Below, one piece after another: positions 54,406 through 64,000 of a DNA stretch of 64,000 bases. The DNA is taken from assembly GCF_024166365.1 (NCBI RefSeq), contig NC_064819.1, forward strand, positions 74,501 through 138,500, written 5' to 3'. The notes below the pieces were generated by a model. It was not told the origin of the DNA. It searched no databases and saw nothing but the letters and a program-made list of their open reading frames with translations. The stretch comes from Elephas maximus indicus. Taxonomy: Eukaryota > Chordata > Mammalia > Proboscidea > Elephantidae. The position numbers and the translations under genes are program-made. The stretch's first letter is position 1; every line of letters starts with the position of its first letter.

Positions 54406-54767
54406 ATGAAGGAGGTGACAGTTGAAGGTTAAATGAAGAGATGGGTTTGTTATGTATTATAAAGGTCAAATGTAAAGTTTTGATAAGTGGTTGGATTAAG
54501 GAGTGAGGGGAAAAGAATTTAAATAGAATACAAGGTTTCAAGTCTGAGTAACTGGGTGAGCTACTGGCAGGGATTCAGGAGAGACCATTTGTGGGGGTGA
54601 GAGGGATAGCTTGTGACATCTGTATAATGGTGCTGGAGTAAACTGGGAAGAGTATGAAATCTCTGAAGGTGGGAAAAGGAAGCAAAGGAGAACAGATCCT
54701 TGGGGAAACAATTAAATTTGGGGACAAGAAAGGGGGAAGGGGCCCAGCAGAGTAGATAGGAGAGTAG
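54406..54767 (+). mobile_element. Ancient mammalian repeat (L2-like), low confidence
   Basis: GGATTAAGGAGTGAGGG and related purine-rich blocks resemble the old repeat. The last five bases, AGTAG, are the left copy of the next LTR's TSD. Confidence 0.35.
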
Positions 54768-55279
54768 TGTCTTAGTCATCTAGTGCTGCCATAACAGAAA
54801 TACCACAAGTGGATGGCTTTCACAAAGAGAAATTTATTTTCTCAGTCTAGTAGGTTACAAGTCCAAATTCAGGGCGTTGGCTCCAGGGGAAGGCTTTCTC
54901 TCTCTCTTGGCTCTGGAGGAAGGTCCTTGTCCTCAGTCTTCCCCTGGTCAAGGAGCTTCTCAGGCGCAGGGACCCTGAGTCCAAAGGACGCATTCTGCTC
55001 CTGGTGCTGCTTTCTTGGTAGTATGATGTCCCCAACTCTCTGCTTGCTTCCCTTTCCTTTTATCTCTTGAGAGAGAAAAGGTGGTGCAGGCCATACCCCA
55101 GGGAAACTCCCTTTACCTTGGATCAGGGAGGTGACCTGAGTAAGAGTGGTGTTACAATCCCACCCTAATCCTCTCAACATAAAATTACAGTCACAAAATG
55201 GAGGACAACTACACATGGTGGCCTAACCAAGTTGATACACACATTGGGGGGGGGGGGGGACATAATTTAACACATGACA
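54768..55279 (-). mobile_element. Solo LTR, family A (TSD AGTAG)
   Basis: Starts TGTCTTAGTCATCTAGTGCTG and ends TTAACACATGACA. AGTAG is exact at 54763-54767 and 55280-55284. It includes a G-run of about 14 at 55246-55259. Confidence 0.95.
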
Positions 55280-55559
55280 AGTAGTAAAGAAAGGATGGAA
55301 AAACCCAAAAGTATACAGCCTTATCACCAAACACAAGGGGAAGGAAGATTTCAGAAAAGAAAGAACTTGGTGAACTCTCATAGAAACCAAGAAGAATAAA
55401 GCCATTTGGATTTGTTGATTGGAAGGTTGCCAGGATGGAAAGCAGCAGTAGAAGGATGGGAGGAGGTGGCCCAGATGATAAGGAGTGTGCATACAAGGAA
55501 ACAAAGGCAGCAGGACTGCTTACATTTGTAAGAATATAGTAGTAAGTAGGAGAGAGAGA

Positions 55560-56010
55560 ACAGCACACCTGATGCTGAGCTCTTCTTCATGTAGTCCAGC
55601 TTCTTGGAGTATTTGCTCAGTGTACAAATTGACTAAGTATGGTGAAAGGATACAACCCTGACACACACCTTTCCTGACTTTAAACCACACAGTATCCACT
55701 TGTTCTGTTCTAATGACTGTCTCTTGGTCTATGTACAGATTCCTCATGAGCACAATTAAATGTTCTGGAATTCTCACTCTTCACAATGCTATCCATAATT
55801 TGTTATGATCCACACAGTCGGATGCCTTTGCATAGTCAGTAAAACACAGGTAAACATCTTTCTGGTATTCTCTGCTTCCAGCCAAGATCCATCTGACATC
55901 AGCAATGATATGCCTTGTTCCACTTCCTCTTCTGAATCTGGCTTGGATTTCTGGCAGTTCCCTGTCAGTGTACTGCTGCAACATTTTTGAATGATCTTCA
56001 GCATAATTTT
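55560..56010 (-). pseudogene. RTE-clade LINE reverse transcriptase fragment
   Basis: On the minus strand two neighbouring frames translate to RT fingers and palm: ELPEIQARFRRGSGTRHIIA, VYLCFTDYAKASDCVDHNKL, then RIPEHLIVLMRNLYIDQETV and GVCQGCILSPYLVNLYTEQI. These are typical of BovB/RTE-type LINEs. It is broken by a frameshift at about 55780 and truncated at both ends, so the YADD box is outside. An autonomous RTE of this kind is the likely donor of the composite SINE tails. Confidence 0.85.
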
Positions 56011-56019
56011 ACTTGCATG

Positions 56020-56385
56020 GGATATTAATGGCTAGGAGTCCAAAGTCAAGTTGCCAGCTGGGTCATGCTCCCTCTGAAAGTCTAGAGAGACACATTTCAT
56101 GCCTCTCCCAGATTCTGATGACACCAGGCATTCCTTGGCTTGTGGTAGCATCACTCCAATCTCTCCCCCCATCTTCACGTGATCATCTTCTATGTGTATG
56201 TCTGCGTGTCCTATGCTCTTCTTATAAAGACATCAGTCATTGGATTTAGGAGCCAGGATAATCTAATATTGTCCCATCTTAACTAATTATATCTGCAAAA
56301 ACAGTATTTCCAAATAAGGTCACATTCTGAGGTTCCAGATGGGCATGGATCTTTAAGGGACCCTCTCTAACCCACTACATTAGGG
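56020..56385 (-). mobile_element. MLT1/MST-type MaLR LTR
   Basis: CTCTTCTTATAAAGACATCA, GTCATTGGATTTAGGAGCC, CATCTTAACTAATTATATCT, TTTCCAAATAAGGTCACATT, TTCTGAGGTTCCAG, then AACCCACTACA: antisense MaLR LTR. Confidence 0.87.
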
Positions 56386-58059
56386 TTTTTAAAGTATTGT
56401 TTATATATATTAATATACATATATACAGATATGTAGCAAATATTTATCTAATATAAGCATTACTTTCAGATTGTAAATATTTACAGCCCTATAAATATGT
56501 ACAGAAGAGGAGAGGGGATTTGTAGCCCATTTTTCCATAAAGTACTTAAATCCACTTAAGTATTTGAATGTTATTTCAACCTCTTTCTATGAGGAAGAGC
56601 TTTGGGAAAAAATAAGTAGAAAGTGAAAATATCGATAGTGATTAATGAGTGATGGCTGGCTTTGACTGCTGTAGGAGTAGGTAGGACAACCGCTACAAAA
56701 AATTCCATTAACAGTCTATTCAGTCATCTTGTAAGGGTTGGGGCAGTGCACAGGGTGTCAGAAAGGATGGGCAGGACCAGGGAAGTGGAACAGGGAGCAG
56801 AGGGGTAAAGAGATACTTATATTGCAGGGAATGTGCATGCTCTCCTCTTTCTGTGGGATGGACAAGGATGGAGCCTAGGGCCCCATCCCTGTCACATTTC
56901 TGCACAGTCCTCAGACACTTGCAGAAAGTGTTGCCGGTTTTTAGCACATCTTTCTCTGGAGATGAAACTGGCTCAGCACCAACCAGAGGGCACCAGAGGG
57001 AATTCCTCCCTCCTCAGTGCTTGGGTAAGGGCTATTCCCTGATGGCCAGGAAAGAATTAAGTCCGTATGTGGCTCGCAGTACAGTACATACTCAATCCTG
57101 AACAGTTGGGCTGTTAATACAATTTAAAAAGTAGAGAGAGCTGACTGTTCACCATCTATATATAATGTATTCATAATACGTCTCTCAATGAGGAGATGTG
57201 AAAATGTCCTGTTTCTGTACAGCGAAAAGAAGCAGAGAGTCAGGGAGGCATCCACTCAGCCTCGTTAGCAGAGATAACCAATGCGGAAAATCCAGGGGGA
57301 TCTGCTCCACATTTTCATTAGGGAAGGCATTTTTTATTATACCTGATATATGTTAGTAATTTTCTCATTTGCAAAATTCACTTTGCCTAAGGGTGAATAT
57401 TTTTTTTTAATACTTACTGGATATCTTCCCTGTCCTAGATGCTACATAAAAATAAAGCATCATTTTCACCCTTTTTTCTACCTTATTTCTGCAAAGATAA
57501 AACAGTAAAGCCATCACAGAATGATTTATTTTCAAGAAATTGGAAAGAGTAGAATTTTTTAAAAATTCAGTGTTATGTATGAAATGCCTACTCTGAAATT
57601 TAGTAGGTAGAATAACTGGTGGCAATCAAATCATGTAAGTACAAGAATTTTTGTCTTAATATGGGTGGTCATGGTAAAACAAGGGCTTTTTCCTCCTAGA
57701 TTTTGCTTGCCAAGTGCAGCCACCTATGTGGAGTCCCTGGGTCTTGGCGCCGGTTACAGAGCTAACCCAGCCGGCCTACTGCATGAGTTACTGGATAATA
57801 AGCTCAGTAATGGCTAACATTGGAGAGAAACCAGTGATACAATGAAAGATATTTGTTAAAGATAATTTTCACCTTAAAATAGTTTTAATTGGAATGTTTT
57901 TCTTATTGTAGTTAGAAATGTGTCTATTGTGACCAGTCATACTTTATGACAATAAGGTAATCTCAGTGTGTAGGAGGATCCTCACCCTCTTGTTCTTTAA
58001 GGCAAGGGAACAGAACTTGCATTCAGATAATTTAACAGCAGTTTTGGCCAATCAAGATA
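56386..58059. other. Unassigned intron sequence
   Basis: AT-rich near 56395-56470. No recognised repeat, except that GGAGTCCCTGGGT at 57731 could be an AfroSINE head stub. Confidence 0.3.
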
Positions 58060-58072
58060 TGAGTTCAGAAAA

Positions 58073-58275
58073 CCAAACCAAAACCAAACCCATTGCCGTC
58101 AAGTCGATCCCGACTTGTGGAGACTGTATAGGACAGAGTAGAACTGCCCCAGAAGGTTCCCAGTTTTTATGGGAGCATATTGCCACATCTTCTCCCAAAG
58201 AGTGGCTGGTGGGATCAGACTGACGACCTTTTGGTTAGCAGTCGAGCACTTACCCACTGTGCCACCAGGGCTCCT
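58073..58275 (-). mobile_element. AfroSINE (13-bp TSD)
   Basis: TGAGTTCAGAAAA (58060-58072) and TGAGTCCAGAAAA (58276-58288), 12/13. Inside: CCGTCAAGTCGATCCCGACT, GTTAGCAGTCGAGCACTTAC, TGTGCCACCAGGGCTCC. Confidence 0.95.
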
Positions 58276-58388
58276 TGAGTCCAGAAAAGAGGGCCATGTA
58301 ACTAACCAGTGTTGAGACCTTCAAAATGTTTATCTGATCTGTCAAGTAACCATTCCTACTGACTCACATTTTTCCAATGGTAAAATAG

Positions 58389-59009
58389 TGTCCTGGATTG
58401 AATTGTATCCCCCCAAAATTTATGTATCAATTTGGCTGGGACATGATTCCCCGTATTGTGTGATTGTCCACCATTTTGTCATCTGATGTAATTTTCCTAT
58501 GTGTTGTAAATCCCATCACTATGATATTAATGAGATGGATTATCGGCAGTTGTATTGATGAGATCTACAAGATTAGATTGTGTCTTAAGTCAGTCTGTTC
58601 TGAGATATAAAAGAGAGAAGCGAGCAGAGAGACATGGGGGCTTCATACCATCAAGAAGCAAGAGCCAGGAGAATAGCATGTTCTTTGGAGAAGCTCCTCA
58701 ACAAGGGAAGATTGATGACAAGGACCTTCCTCCAGAGCCAACAGGGTGAGAAAGCCTTCCCCTGGAGCTGGTCCCCTGAATTCAGAATTCTAGCCTACTA
58801 TGGCTGCTAACCAAAGGGTTGGCAGTTCAAATCCGCCAGGTGTTCCTTGGAAACTCTATGGGGCAGTTCAACTCTGTCCTATAGGGTCACTATGAATCAG
58901 AATCGACTCGACGGCACTGGGTTTTTTTAGACTGTGAGAGAATAAACTTCTCTTTATTAAAGCCATCCACTTGTGGCATTTCTGTTATAGCAGCACTATA
59001 ACCAAGACA
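58389..59009 (+). mobile_element. 5' LTR of provirus 1
   Basis: Starts TGTCCTGGATTGAATTGTAT and ends CTATAACCAAGACA. Interrupted by the AfroSINE at about 58798-58927. Without it, length and sequence closely match the 3' LTR. Confidence 0.93.
58798..58927 (+). mobile_element. AfroSINE, T-tailed, head-truncated, in the 5' LTR
   Basis: Starts at TATGGCTGCTAACCAAAGGG without the first part of the tRNA-like head and ends CGACGGCACTGGGTTTTTTT. The LTR resumes at AGACTGTGAGAGAATAAAC, as in the 3' LTR at 60341. Confidence 0.9.
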
Positions 59010-59014
59010 GAATT

Positions 59015-59032
59015 TGGTACCGAGAGTGGGGT
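59015..59032 (+). other. Primer-binding site of provirus 1
   Basis: TGGTACCGAGAGTGGGGT begins five bases after the 5' LTR. It matches the complement of tRNA-Leu(UAA) plus CCA at 16 of 18 positions, using the tRNA sequence from memory. Use of tRNA-Leu is the hallmark of ERVL. Confidence 0.75.
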
Positions 59033-59912
59033 GCTGCTCTGACAGATACTAAAATGTGGAAGTGGTTTTGAAACTGAATGGATAGAGAACTGGCAGCAAC
59101 AGAGAGCTGGCAACAGCAAAACCAGGAGACCAGTTCCAGACAGCACTGAAGGCGACCCATGAAGCCAGAGAGCTGAGTGCCTGTGCACAGGAGGCTTCCT
59201 GGTGGGCTGCTTCCGGTCACTTATCGGTGGAGCTACAGAGCTTTGGAACACTTGCCCCAACAGGGCAAATGCAGGTGATGGGGCCTGAGGGCCAAGAGAC
59301 CAAGAAACCAGGAAGCAGAATATGAAGAGACAAGGAACAGAGGAAGCAGAGCTGCCTCCATCTCAAAGGGTATGGCCATGACCTCTGGGGTTTCAAAGGG
59401 TGGAGCCATGGCCTCTGAGGTTTCTGAGGGTGGAGTTGCCACTCAGATGGACTAGGAGAATGGTGCGCCTAAAGCCGAGGGAGCAGAGTTGCTGTCCTAG
59501 TGGGCCTGGAAGGCAAAGCTGAAGCGTAGAGCCAAGGGACCTCCATTCAGAATCCAAAGACTGTGGCCAATACCTAGAGTCTGGAGGGCAGGGCTATTGT
59601 GTAAATGATCTCAGAGAATGAAGGATTATTTTCAAATCCTTGAGGGCTAATGTAATGTGTTCTGCTGACTTGCTTGGTGCGTATTATACCTTCTTTCCGT
59701 GCAGTTTCTCTGATTTGTAATGGAAATGTCTAGCTTGTGCCTGTTCTGTCATTGTACTTGGGAAGCAGATAACTTGTATTCTAGATTTCACAGATGAAGA
59801 ATTTTTTGGATTTTGAACTTGGAGCTCATTCAAGACTTTTGCTATGATACGATGGGGTGAATGTGTTTTACATGTGGCAAGGACATGAATTTGGGGGAGC
59901 CAAAGGATGAAA

Positions 59913-60423
59913 TGTCATAGATTGAATTGTGTCCCCCAAAACTTGTATATTAGTTTGGCTGGGCCATGATTCCCAGTATTGTGTGATTGTCCACCATTTT
60001 GTCATCTGATTTGATTTTCCTGTGTGTTGTAAATTCTGTCACTGTGATGTTAATGAGATGGATGAGTGGCAGTTATATTGGTGAAATCTACAAGATTAGA
60101 TTGTGTCTTAAGCCAATCTCTCTTGAGGTATAAAAGAGAGAAGTGAACAGAGAGACATGGGGACCTCATACCACCAAGAAGCAAGAGCCAGGAGAATAGC
60201 ATGCCCTTTGGACCTGGGGTCCCTGTGCTGAGAAGCTCCTCGACCAGGAAGATTGATGACAATGACCTTCCTCCAGAGCCAACAAAGAGAGAAAGCCTTC
60301 CCCTGGAGCTGGCACCCTGAATTCAGACTTTTAGCCTACTAGACTGTGACAGAATAAATTTCTCTTCATTAAATCCATCCAATTGTGGCATTTCTGTTAC
60401 CACAGCACTAGATAACCAAGACA
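59913..60423 (+). mobile_element. 3' LTR of provirus 1
   Basis: TGTCATAGATTGAATTGTGT ... GATAACCAAGACA, 511 bp and uninterrupted: the best reference copy of LTR family A in this window. A tRNA-independent AATAAA lies near 60353 (ACAGAATAAATTTC), a plausible polyadenylation signal. Confidence 0.93.
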
Positions 60424-61236
60424 AATAGTATACTCAAGAGTATAAAAAGAAGGCAGTTTTTAAGGTCTCCCTTTCTCATTCAGTTTTATAAGAATCATGA
60501 AGATAGACATGCGGTTTTCATATCCTTTGTTTCAGAGACTGAGGAATACATAGATACACCATGATTCAGCATTCCTGTATATGGAACACTTAAACAACCA
60601 ACCTCCAGTTTGTCTCTTTTAGGAATATTCTTCAGCAGACATCTTTGTTTTTCCAAATGGTAGACTTTATTTCCTCAGAACAGTTTTCCTGAAATGAAAT
60701 TACTACCTCAAAGGTATGAATATTTTAGAGCCCCTATTTCCAAGCATATTTCTAACTAGCTTTCCAAAAGGGTGTTTATCACCTTATATCAGCAATATAT
60801 AAGAATTGCAGTACCACTCCAGCCTAATAAGTGGCTAATTAGATTACATTGCTTTTATTTGTGTTCATTTCATTTCTGGCAAGCTTGGACATCTTTTTTG
60901 AGTGTTAGCTTGCAATTGTTTTGTGTATTTTGGTTCTTTCCATATTTTTTTATTGTGGTAAGTACATAGGTAACAATATCATTTCTTCATGTGTACAGTT
61001 CAGTGACATTAATTACGTTCATCACGTTTTTCAACTATCACCATAAACCGGTTTGGATTTTTTCCATCACCTGTACCAGAATGTCACCCTGAGCATTGTG
61101 TCTTCCTTCCCCCATCCTCCTGCCCACCCCAGGTAACCACTAATAAACTTTGATCTCTGTGTTTTCTTGTCCATTGGCTGATCAGTTTCCCAGCTTCTGT
61201 CTCAACTACTTTCCTCACCTTTGTTGCTTTGTGTAG
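60424..61236. other. Intron 3' part with probable old L1 remnants
   Basis: CACCCCAGGTAACCACTAAT with TTTCAACTATCACCATAAAC around 60950-61150 resembles an antisense ancient L1 3' region. 60640-60900 may be another. The polypyrimidine tract and acceptor of exon 2 lie at 61195-61236. Confidence 0.4.
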
Positions 61237-61697
61237 GCTCCCACGACTCATTCAGCTACTGGGTAGATGAAAAGTCTCCGGTGGGGCCTGACCAAACCCC
61301 AGCTATCAAACGCCTCGCCAGGATCTCCTTGGTGAAGAAGCTGATGAAGAAATGGTCAGTAACACAGAACCTGACATTTCGAGAGCAGCTGGAAGCTGGG
61401 ATCCGCTACTTTGACCTGCGTGTGTCCTCCAAGCCTGGGGACGCCGACCAGGAGATCTACTTCATCCATGGGCTTTTTGGCATCAAGGTCTGGGATGGGC
61501 TGATGGAGATTGACTCATTTCTGACACAGCACCCCCAAGAGATTATCTTCCTGGATTTCAACCACTTCTATGCCATGGATGAGGCCCATCACAGACGCCT
61601 GGTTCTCAGGATCCATGAGGCTTTTGGAAAGAAGCTGTGCCTGGCCTGCAGTGTAGAGAGTGTAACGCTGCAAACCCTGTGGGAGAAGAAGTGCCAG
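61237..61697 (+). CDS. PLCXD2: PLCXD2 coding exon 2 (catalytic X domain, residues 55-208)
   Basis: Acceptor TTTGTGTAG|GCTCCC. 461 nt: the last two bases of Gly55, then 153 whole codons, ending CAG|GTAGGA (donor at 61698, phase 0). The exon carries most of the PI-PLC X domain. His57 (GSHDSFSYW) and His132 (YFIHGLF) are the general base and acid pair of the family. Arg111 and Asp114 in GIRYFDLR belong to the second conserved block, and IIFLDFNHFYAM follows. The sequence is uninterrupted and nearly identical to the human protein as I remember it, with changes such as DEAHHRRLVLRIHEAFGKKL near the end. Exon 2 is not a multiple of three, so skipping it would remove both catalytic histidines and shift the frame. 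The following exon (VLIFYH...) lies outside the window. Confidence 0.97.
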
Positions 61698-61784
61698 GTA
61701 GGAGGGAAACCCGAGATGAGCTTCCAAAGGACAGTAACCTAGCTTTTTCTACTTTTTCTATATCATTGGGTGTATGACAGCTCA

Positions 61785-61993
61785 GTAGGAGCCCTAGTGG
61801 CACAATGGTTAACCGCTCCACTGCTAACTGAAAGGTTGGCAGTTTGAACCAACCCAGCAGCTACGTGGGAGAAAAGACCTGGTGATCTGCTCCTGTAAAC
61901 ATTACAACCTAGGCAACCCTATGGGGCAGTTTTACTCTGTCCTAATCGGTCACTAGGAGTCAGTCAACTCGATGGCACACAACAACCACAAAA
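61785..61993 (+). mobile_element. AfroSINE (8-bp TSD)
   Basis: ACAGCTCA at 61777-61784 and 61994-62001. GAGCCCTAGTGGCACAATGG head, AAAGACCTGGTGATCTGCTC, CCCTATGGGGCAGTTTTACT, ACACAACAACCAC tail. Confidence 0.95.
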
Positions 61994-62263
61994 ACAGCTC
62001 AATCCAGAGCCCTTAGCTAGAAGGCATAGATTGTTTGGAATATTAGACATACACAAACTGGTTCCTGGGCTCTAGGATAGCTTCAGGAGCCCTGCTGGGC
62101 ACCTTTAAACTGGGATGAACACCTGCCAAATATTTAAAATTTGTTTGGCAACCTTTTTGGCAACTGAGTTGACTTTGAATGATCTCACCAGAACTGGCCC
62201 AATGCATAACTGTGAAATTGGACAAGTTGACGGTTAACCATTTTCTTATCTCCCACAGGGTCC

Positions 62264-62752
62264 TTTTTTTTTTTTTTTTTTTTTGGTTTTGTTTTTATTT
62301 ATTTTTATTGTACTTTAAGTGAAAGTTTATAATTCAAGTCAGTTTCTCATACAAAAACTTATATATACATTATTACGTGACCCTAGTTGCTCTCCCTACA
62401 ATGTGACAGCACAGTCCTCTCCACTCTGTATTTCCCGTGTCCATTCAGCCAGCTCCTGTCCCCCTCTGCCTTGTCATCTTGCCTCCAGACAGGATCTGCT
62501 CACATAGTCTCATGTGCCTACTTGAGCTAAGAAGCACACTCCTCACCAGTATCATTTTGTCTTATAGTCCAGTCTTTATCTGAAGAGTTGGCCTCAGGAA
62601 TGGTTTTAGTTTTGGGCTAACAGAGAGTCTGGGGGCCATGACCTCTGGGGTCCAACCAGTCTCAGTCAGACCATGAGGTCTGGTCTTTTTACTAGACTTT
62701 GAGGTCTGCACCCCACTTTTCTCCTGCTCCATCAGGGATTCTCTGTTGTGTT
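62264..62752 (-). mobile_element. 5'-truncated L1 3' end (10-bp TSD)
   Basis: CACAGGGTCC is exact at 62254-62263 and 62753-62762. Poly-T of about 20, then TTGTACTTTAAGTGAAAGTT, CTCATGTGCCTACTTGAGCT and AAGAAGCACACTCCTCACCA: antisense L1 3' UTR of the same lineage. Confidence 0.95.
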
Positions 62753-62771
62753 CACAGGGTCCATTTTTACT

Positions 62772-62932
62772 GTCCTAGACCTGGTTGCACAATAGTTAAG
62801 AACTCAGCTGCTAACTACAAGGTCAGCAGTTCAAATCTACCGGCCACTCCTTAGGAACCCTATGGGGTAGTTCCACTGTGTCCTGTGGGGTCACTATGAT
62901 TCAGAAGAGACTCGACACCACTGGTTTTGATT
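62772..62932 (+). mobile_element. AfroSINE, short T-tailed subfamily
   Basis: AGACCTGGTTGCACAATAGT, CTCAGCTGCTAACTACAAGG, AATCTACCGGCCACTCCTTA, GGGTCACTATGATTCAGAAG, tail CACTGGTTTTGATTTTTTGG. Confidence 0.92.
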
Positions 62933-62949
62933 TTTTGGTAGTTACCCTC

Positions 62950-63145
62950 AGTCCCAGGGTGGTGTAAATGGTTAAGCACTTGGCTGCTAACTGAAAAGTT
63001 GGCTGTTTGAGTCCATCCACAGTTGCCTCAGAAGGAAGACCTGGTGTTCTACTTCTGAAAGGTTACAGCCTGAAGACTGTGTGGAACAGTTCCCTGCATC
63101 ACAGGAGGATCACCGTGGGTTGGAATCCACTCAGTGACAACTGGC
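62950..63145 (+). mobile_element. AfroSINE, variant
   Basis: CTCAGTCCCAGGGTGGTG head, AGCACTTGGCTGCTAACTGA, GAAGACCTGGTGTTCTACTT, TGTGGAACAGTTCCCTGC, tail CAGTGACAACTGG. Confidence 0.88.
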
Positions 63146-63374
63146 GTTTGTGCTAGTCACCTCGAGAAGAGTCTGTTACTCCTTGTCCTTAGCTGGGTCA
63201 GATAACCATGGCCAGGTGTTGACTGATACGTAAAGTTAAGCTGACAAAAGCGTGTGAAGTGTTTCATCTCAGGGGTATTAACATTTTAAAAGGCCCTCTT
63301 CATAAATTCTGGGTCATGGGGGAAAGAGTCAGGGAGGAAGAACCAATTGAAGGAGGTTTTTTTACGTTGAAACC

Positions 63375-63956
63375 ACCACTTGGCACCAAGTAGATTCTGA
63401 CTCAGGGTGATCCCATGATTGTCTAATTCAAATTGGCCGATACCAGTCTATTTCAGCTTACTGGTGCCTAGGATATTGATGTTTATGCGTTCCATTTCAT
63501 TTTTGACGATTTCTACTTTCCTAGGTTCATACTTTGTACATTCTACTTTCCGATTATTAATGGATGTTTGTAGCTGTTTCTTCTCATTTCGAGCCATGCC
63601 ACATCAGCAAATGAAGGTCCTGAAAGCTTCACTCCGTCCGTGTTATTAAGGTGGACTCTACTTTGAGGAGGCAACTCTTCCCCAGTTGTCTTTTGAGTGC
63701 CTTCCAACCTGAGAAGCTCATCTTCCAGCACTGTATCAGACAGTATTCCACTGCTGTTCATAAGGTTTTCACTGGCTAATGCTTTTCAGAAGTAGACCAC
63801 CACCTTCCTAGTCTGTCTTAGTCTGGAAGTTCAGCTGAAACCTGTCCACCATGGATGACCCTGCTGGTATCTGAATACTGATGGCCTAGCTTCCAGCATC
63901 ACATCAACACACAAACCACCACAGTAGGACAAATGGACAGACACATGGAGGCAGGT
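63375..63956 (-). mobile_element. RTE-derived element with internal deletion, copy 2
   Basis: On the minus strand it starts with the RTE 5' region (CCACTGTGGTGGTTTGTGTG-like head; GACAGGTTTCAGCTGAACTT) and continues into the start of the RTE ORF (63543-63761 on minus, with LEDELLRLEGTQKTTGEELP). It then jumps near 63425 to an RTE 3' end (ACCCTGAGTCAGAATCTACT). It retains about 520 bp of 5' sequence, more than the copy at 39144, and a different deletion endpoint. Confidence 0.72.
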
Positions 63957-63960
63957 TATT

Positions 63961-63981
63961 TTGTTGTTGTTGTTGTTGTTA
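63961..63981. repeat. (TTG)n simple repeat
   Basis: Seven TTG units next to the RTE derivative, within 20 bp of the window's end region. It may be the antisense (CAA)n tail of a further element. Confidence 0.8.
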
Positions 63982-64000
63982 GGTAGAAGTACTGGTAATT

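Larger units (their letters stand above)
58389..60423 (+). mobile_element. Complete non-autonomous MaLR/ERVL-like provirus (TSD AATAG)
   Basis: Order: 5' LTR 58389-59009 (with an inserted SINE), primer-binding site 59015-59032, internal region 59033-59912 with a purine-rich end (GGGGGAGCCAAAGGATGAAA), 3' LTR 59913-60423. Exact 5-bp TSD AATAG at 58384-58388 and 60424-60428 proves a single integration. The internal region, about 900 bp, lacks any gag, protease, pol or env frame, so it depended on proteins made elsewhere, as MaLR elements do. Both LTRs start TGTC and end GACA. Confidence 0.94.
1954..61236 (+). other. PLCXD2: PLCXD2 intron 1 (59,283 bp)
   Basis: It begins GTATTC at 1954 and ends TTTGTGTAG at 61236, after a pyrimidine-rich tract (about 61195-61230). 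It is phase 1: one base of codon 55 lies in exon 1 and two in exon 2. No additional exon was recognised inside it. Most of its length is identifiable transposon sequence, described in the entries below. Confidence 0.9.
61698..64000 (+). other. PLCXD2: Start of PLCXD2 intron 2
   Basis: Begins GTAGGA at 61698. Within 90 bp of the exon a run of transposons begins (AfroSINE, L1, two AfroSINEs, an RTE derivative). 62002-62253 and 63146-63374 are unassigned. No third exon is present before the window ends. Confidence 0.85.

Noticed and set aside
61515..61821. Minus-strand ORFs over PLCXD2 exon 2
   Set aside because: Shadow of the strongly conserved plus-strand exon.

Overview
The window is vertebrate nuclear DNA, almost certainly from an afrotherian mammal and most likely an elephant. 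Two things point there. The only recognisable protein-coding gene is PLCXD2, and the non-coding DNA is packed with AfroSINE-type tRNA-derived SINEs, RTE-clade retroposon pieces and one L1 lineage. Family names are from memory and no database search was run.

Layout. Bases 1-1092 are a GC-rich minisatellite of about 30 units of 35-37 bp that runs off the left edge. It merges into a TATA-less, CpG-rich promoter and leader (about 1093-1790) with two CCAAT boxes, overlapping EGR1-type sites, two CACGTG E-boxes and a 32-codon upstream ORF. Coding exon 1 of PLCXD2 is 1791-1953. Intron 1 then fills 1954-61236 (59,283 bp). Exon 2, which carries both catalytic histidines of the PI-PLC X domain, is 61237-61697. 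The rest of the window is the start of intron 2. No other gene was recognised.

The intron is a layered archive of transposition, and many insertions can be bounded to the base by target-site duplications (TSDs). Main items: a full-length but dead L1 (19995-28429, minus) with about 180-bp tandem 5' monomers; several 5'-truncated L1s; a complete non-autonomous MaLR/ERVL-like provirus (58389-60423, TSD AATAG) and a second, older one (29297-31998); solo LTRs of the same family, most with clear 5-bp TSDs; a second LTR family in two copies; Tigger/MER2-type DNA transposons and a short TA-flanked MITE; about 26 AfroSINEs; tRNA-Gly-headed SINEs whose body and tail come from an RTE element; and internally deleted RTE derivatives. 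Older MIR and L2-like repeats fill part of the remainder.

I found no undescribed multi-gene system. The most unusual material is retroposon structure: the RTE-derived composite SINEs, the T-tailed AfroSINE subfamily, the L1 5' monomers that keep a frame because their period is a multiple of three, and nested insertions that give an internal relative chronology.
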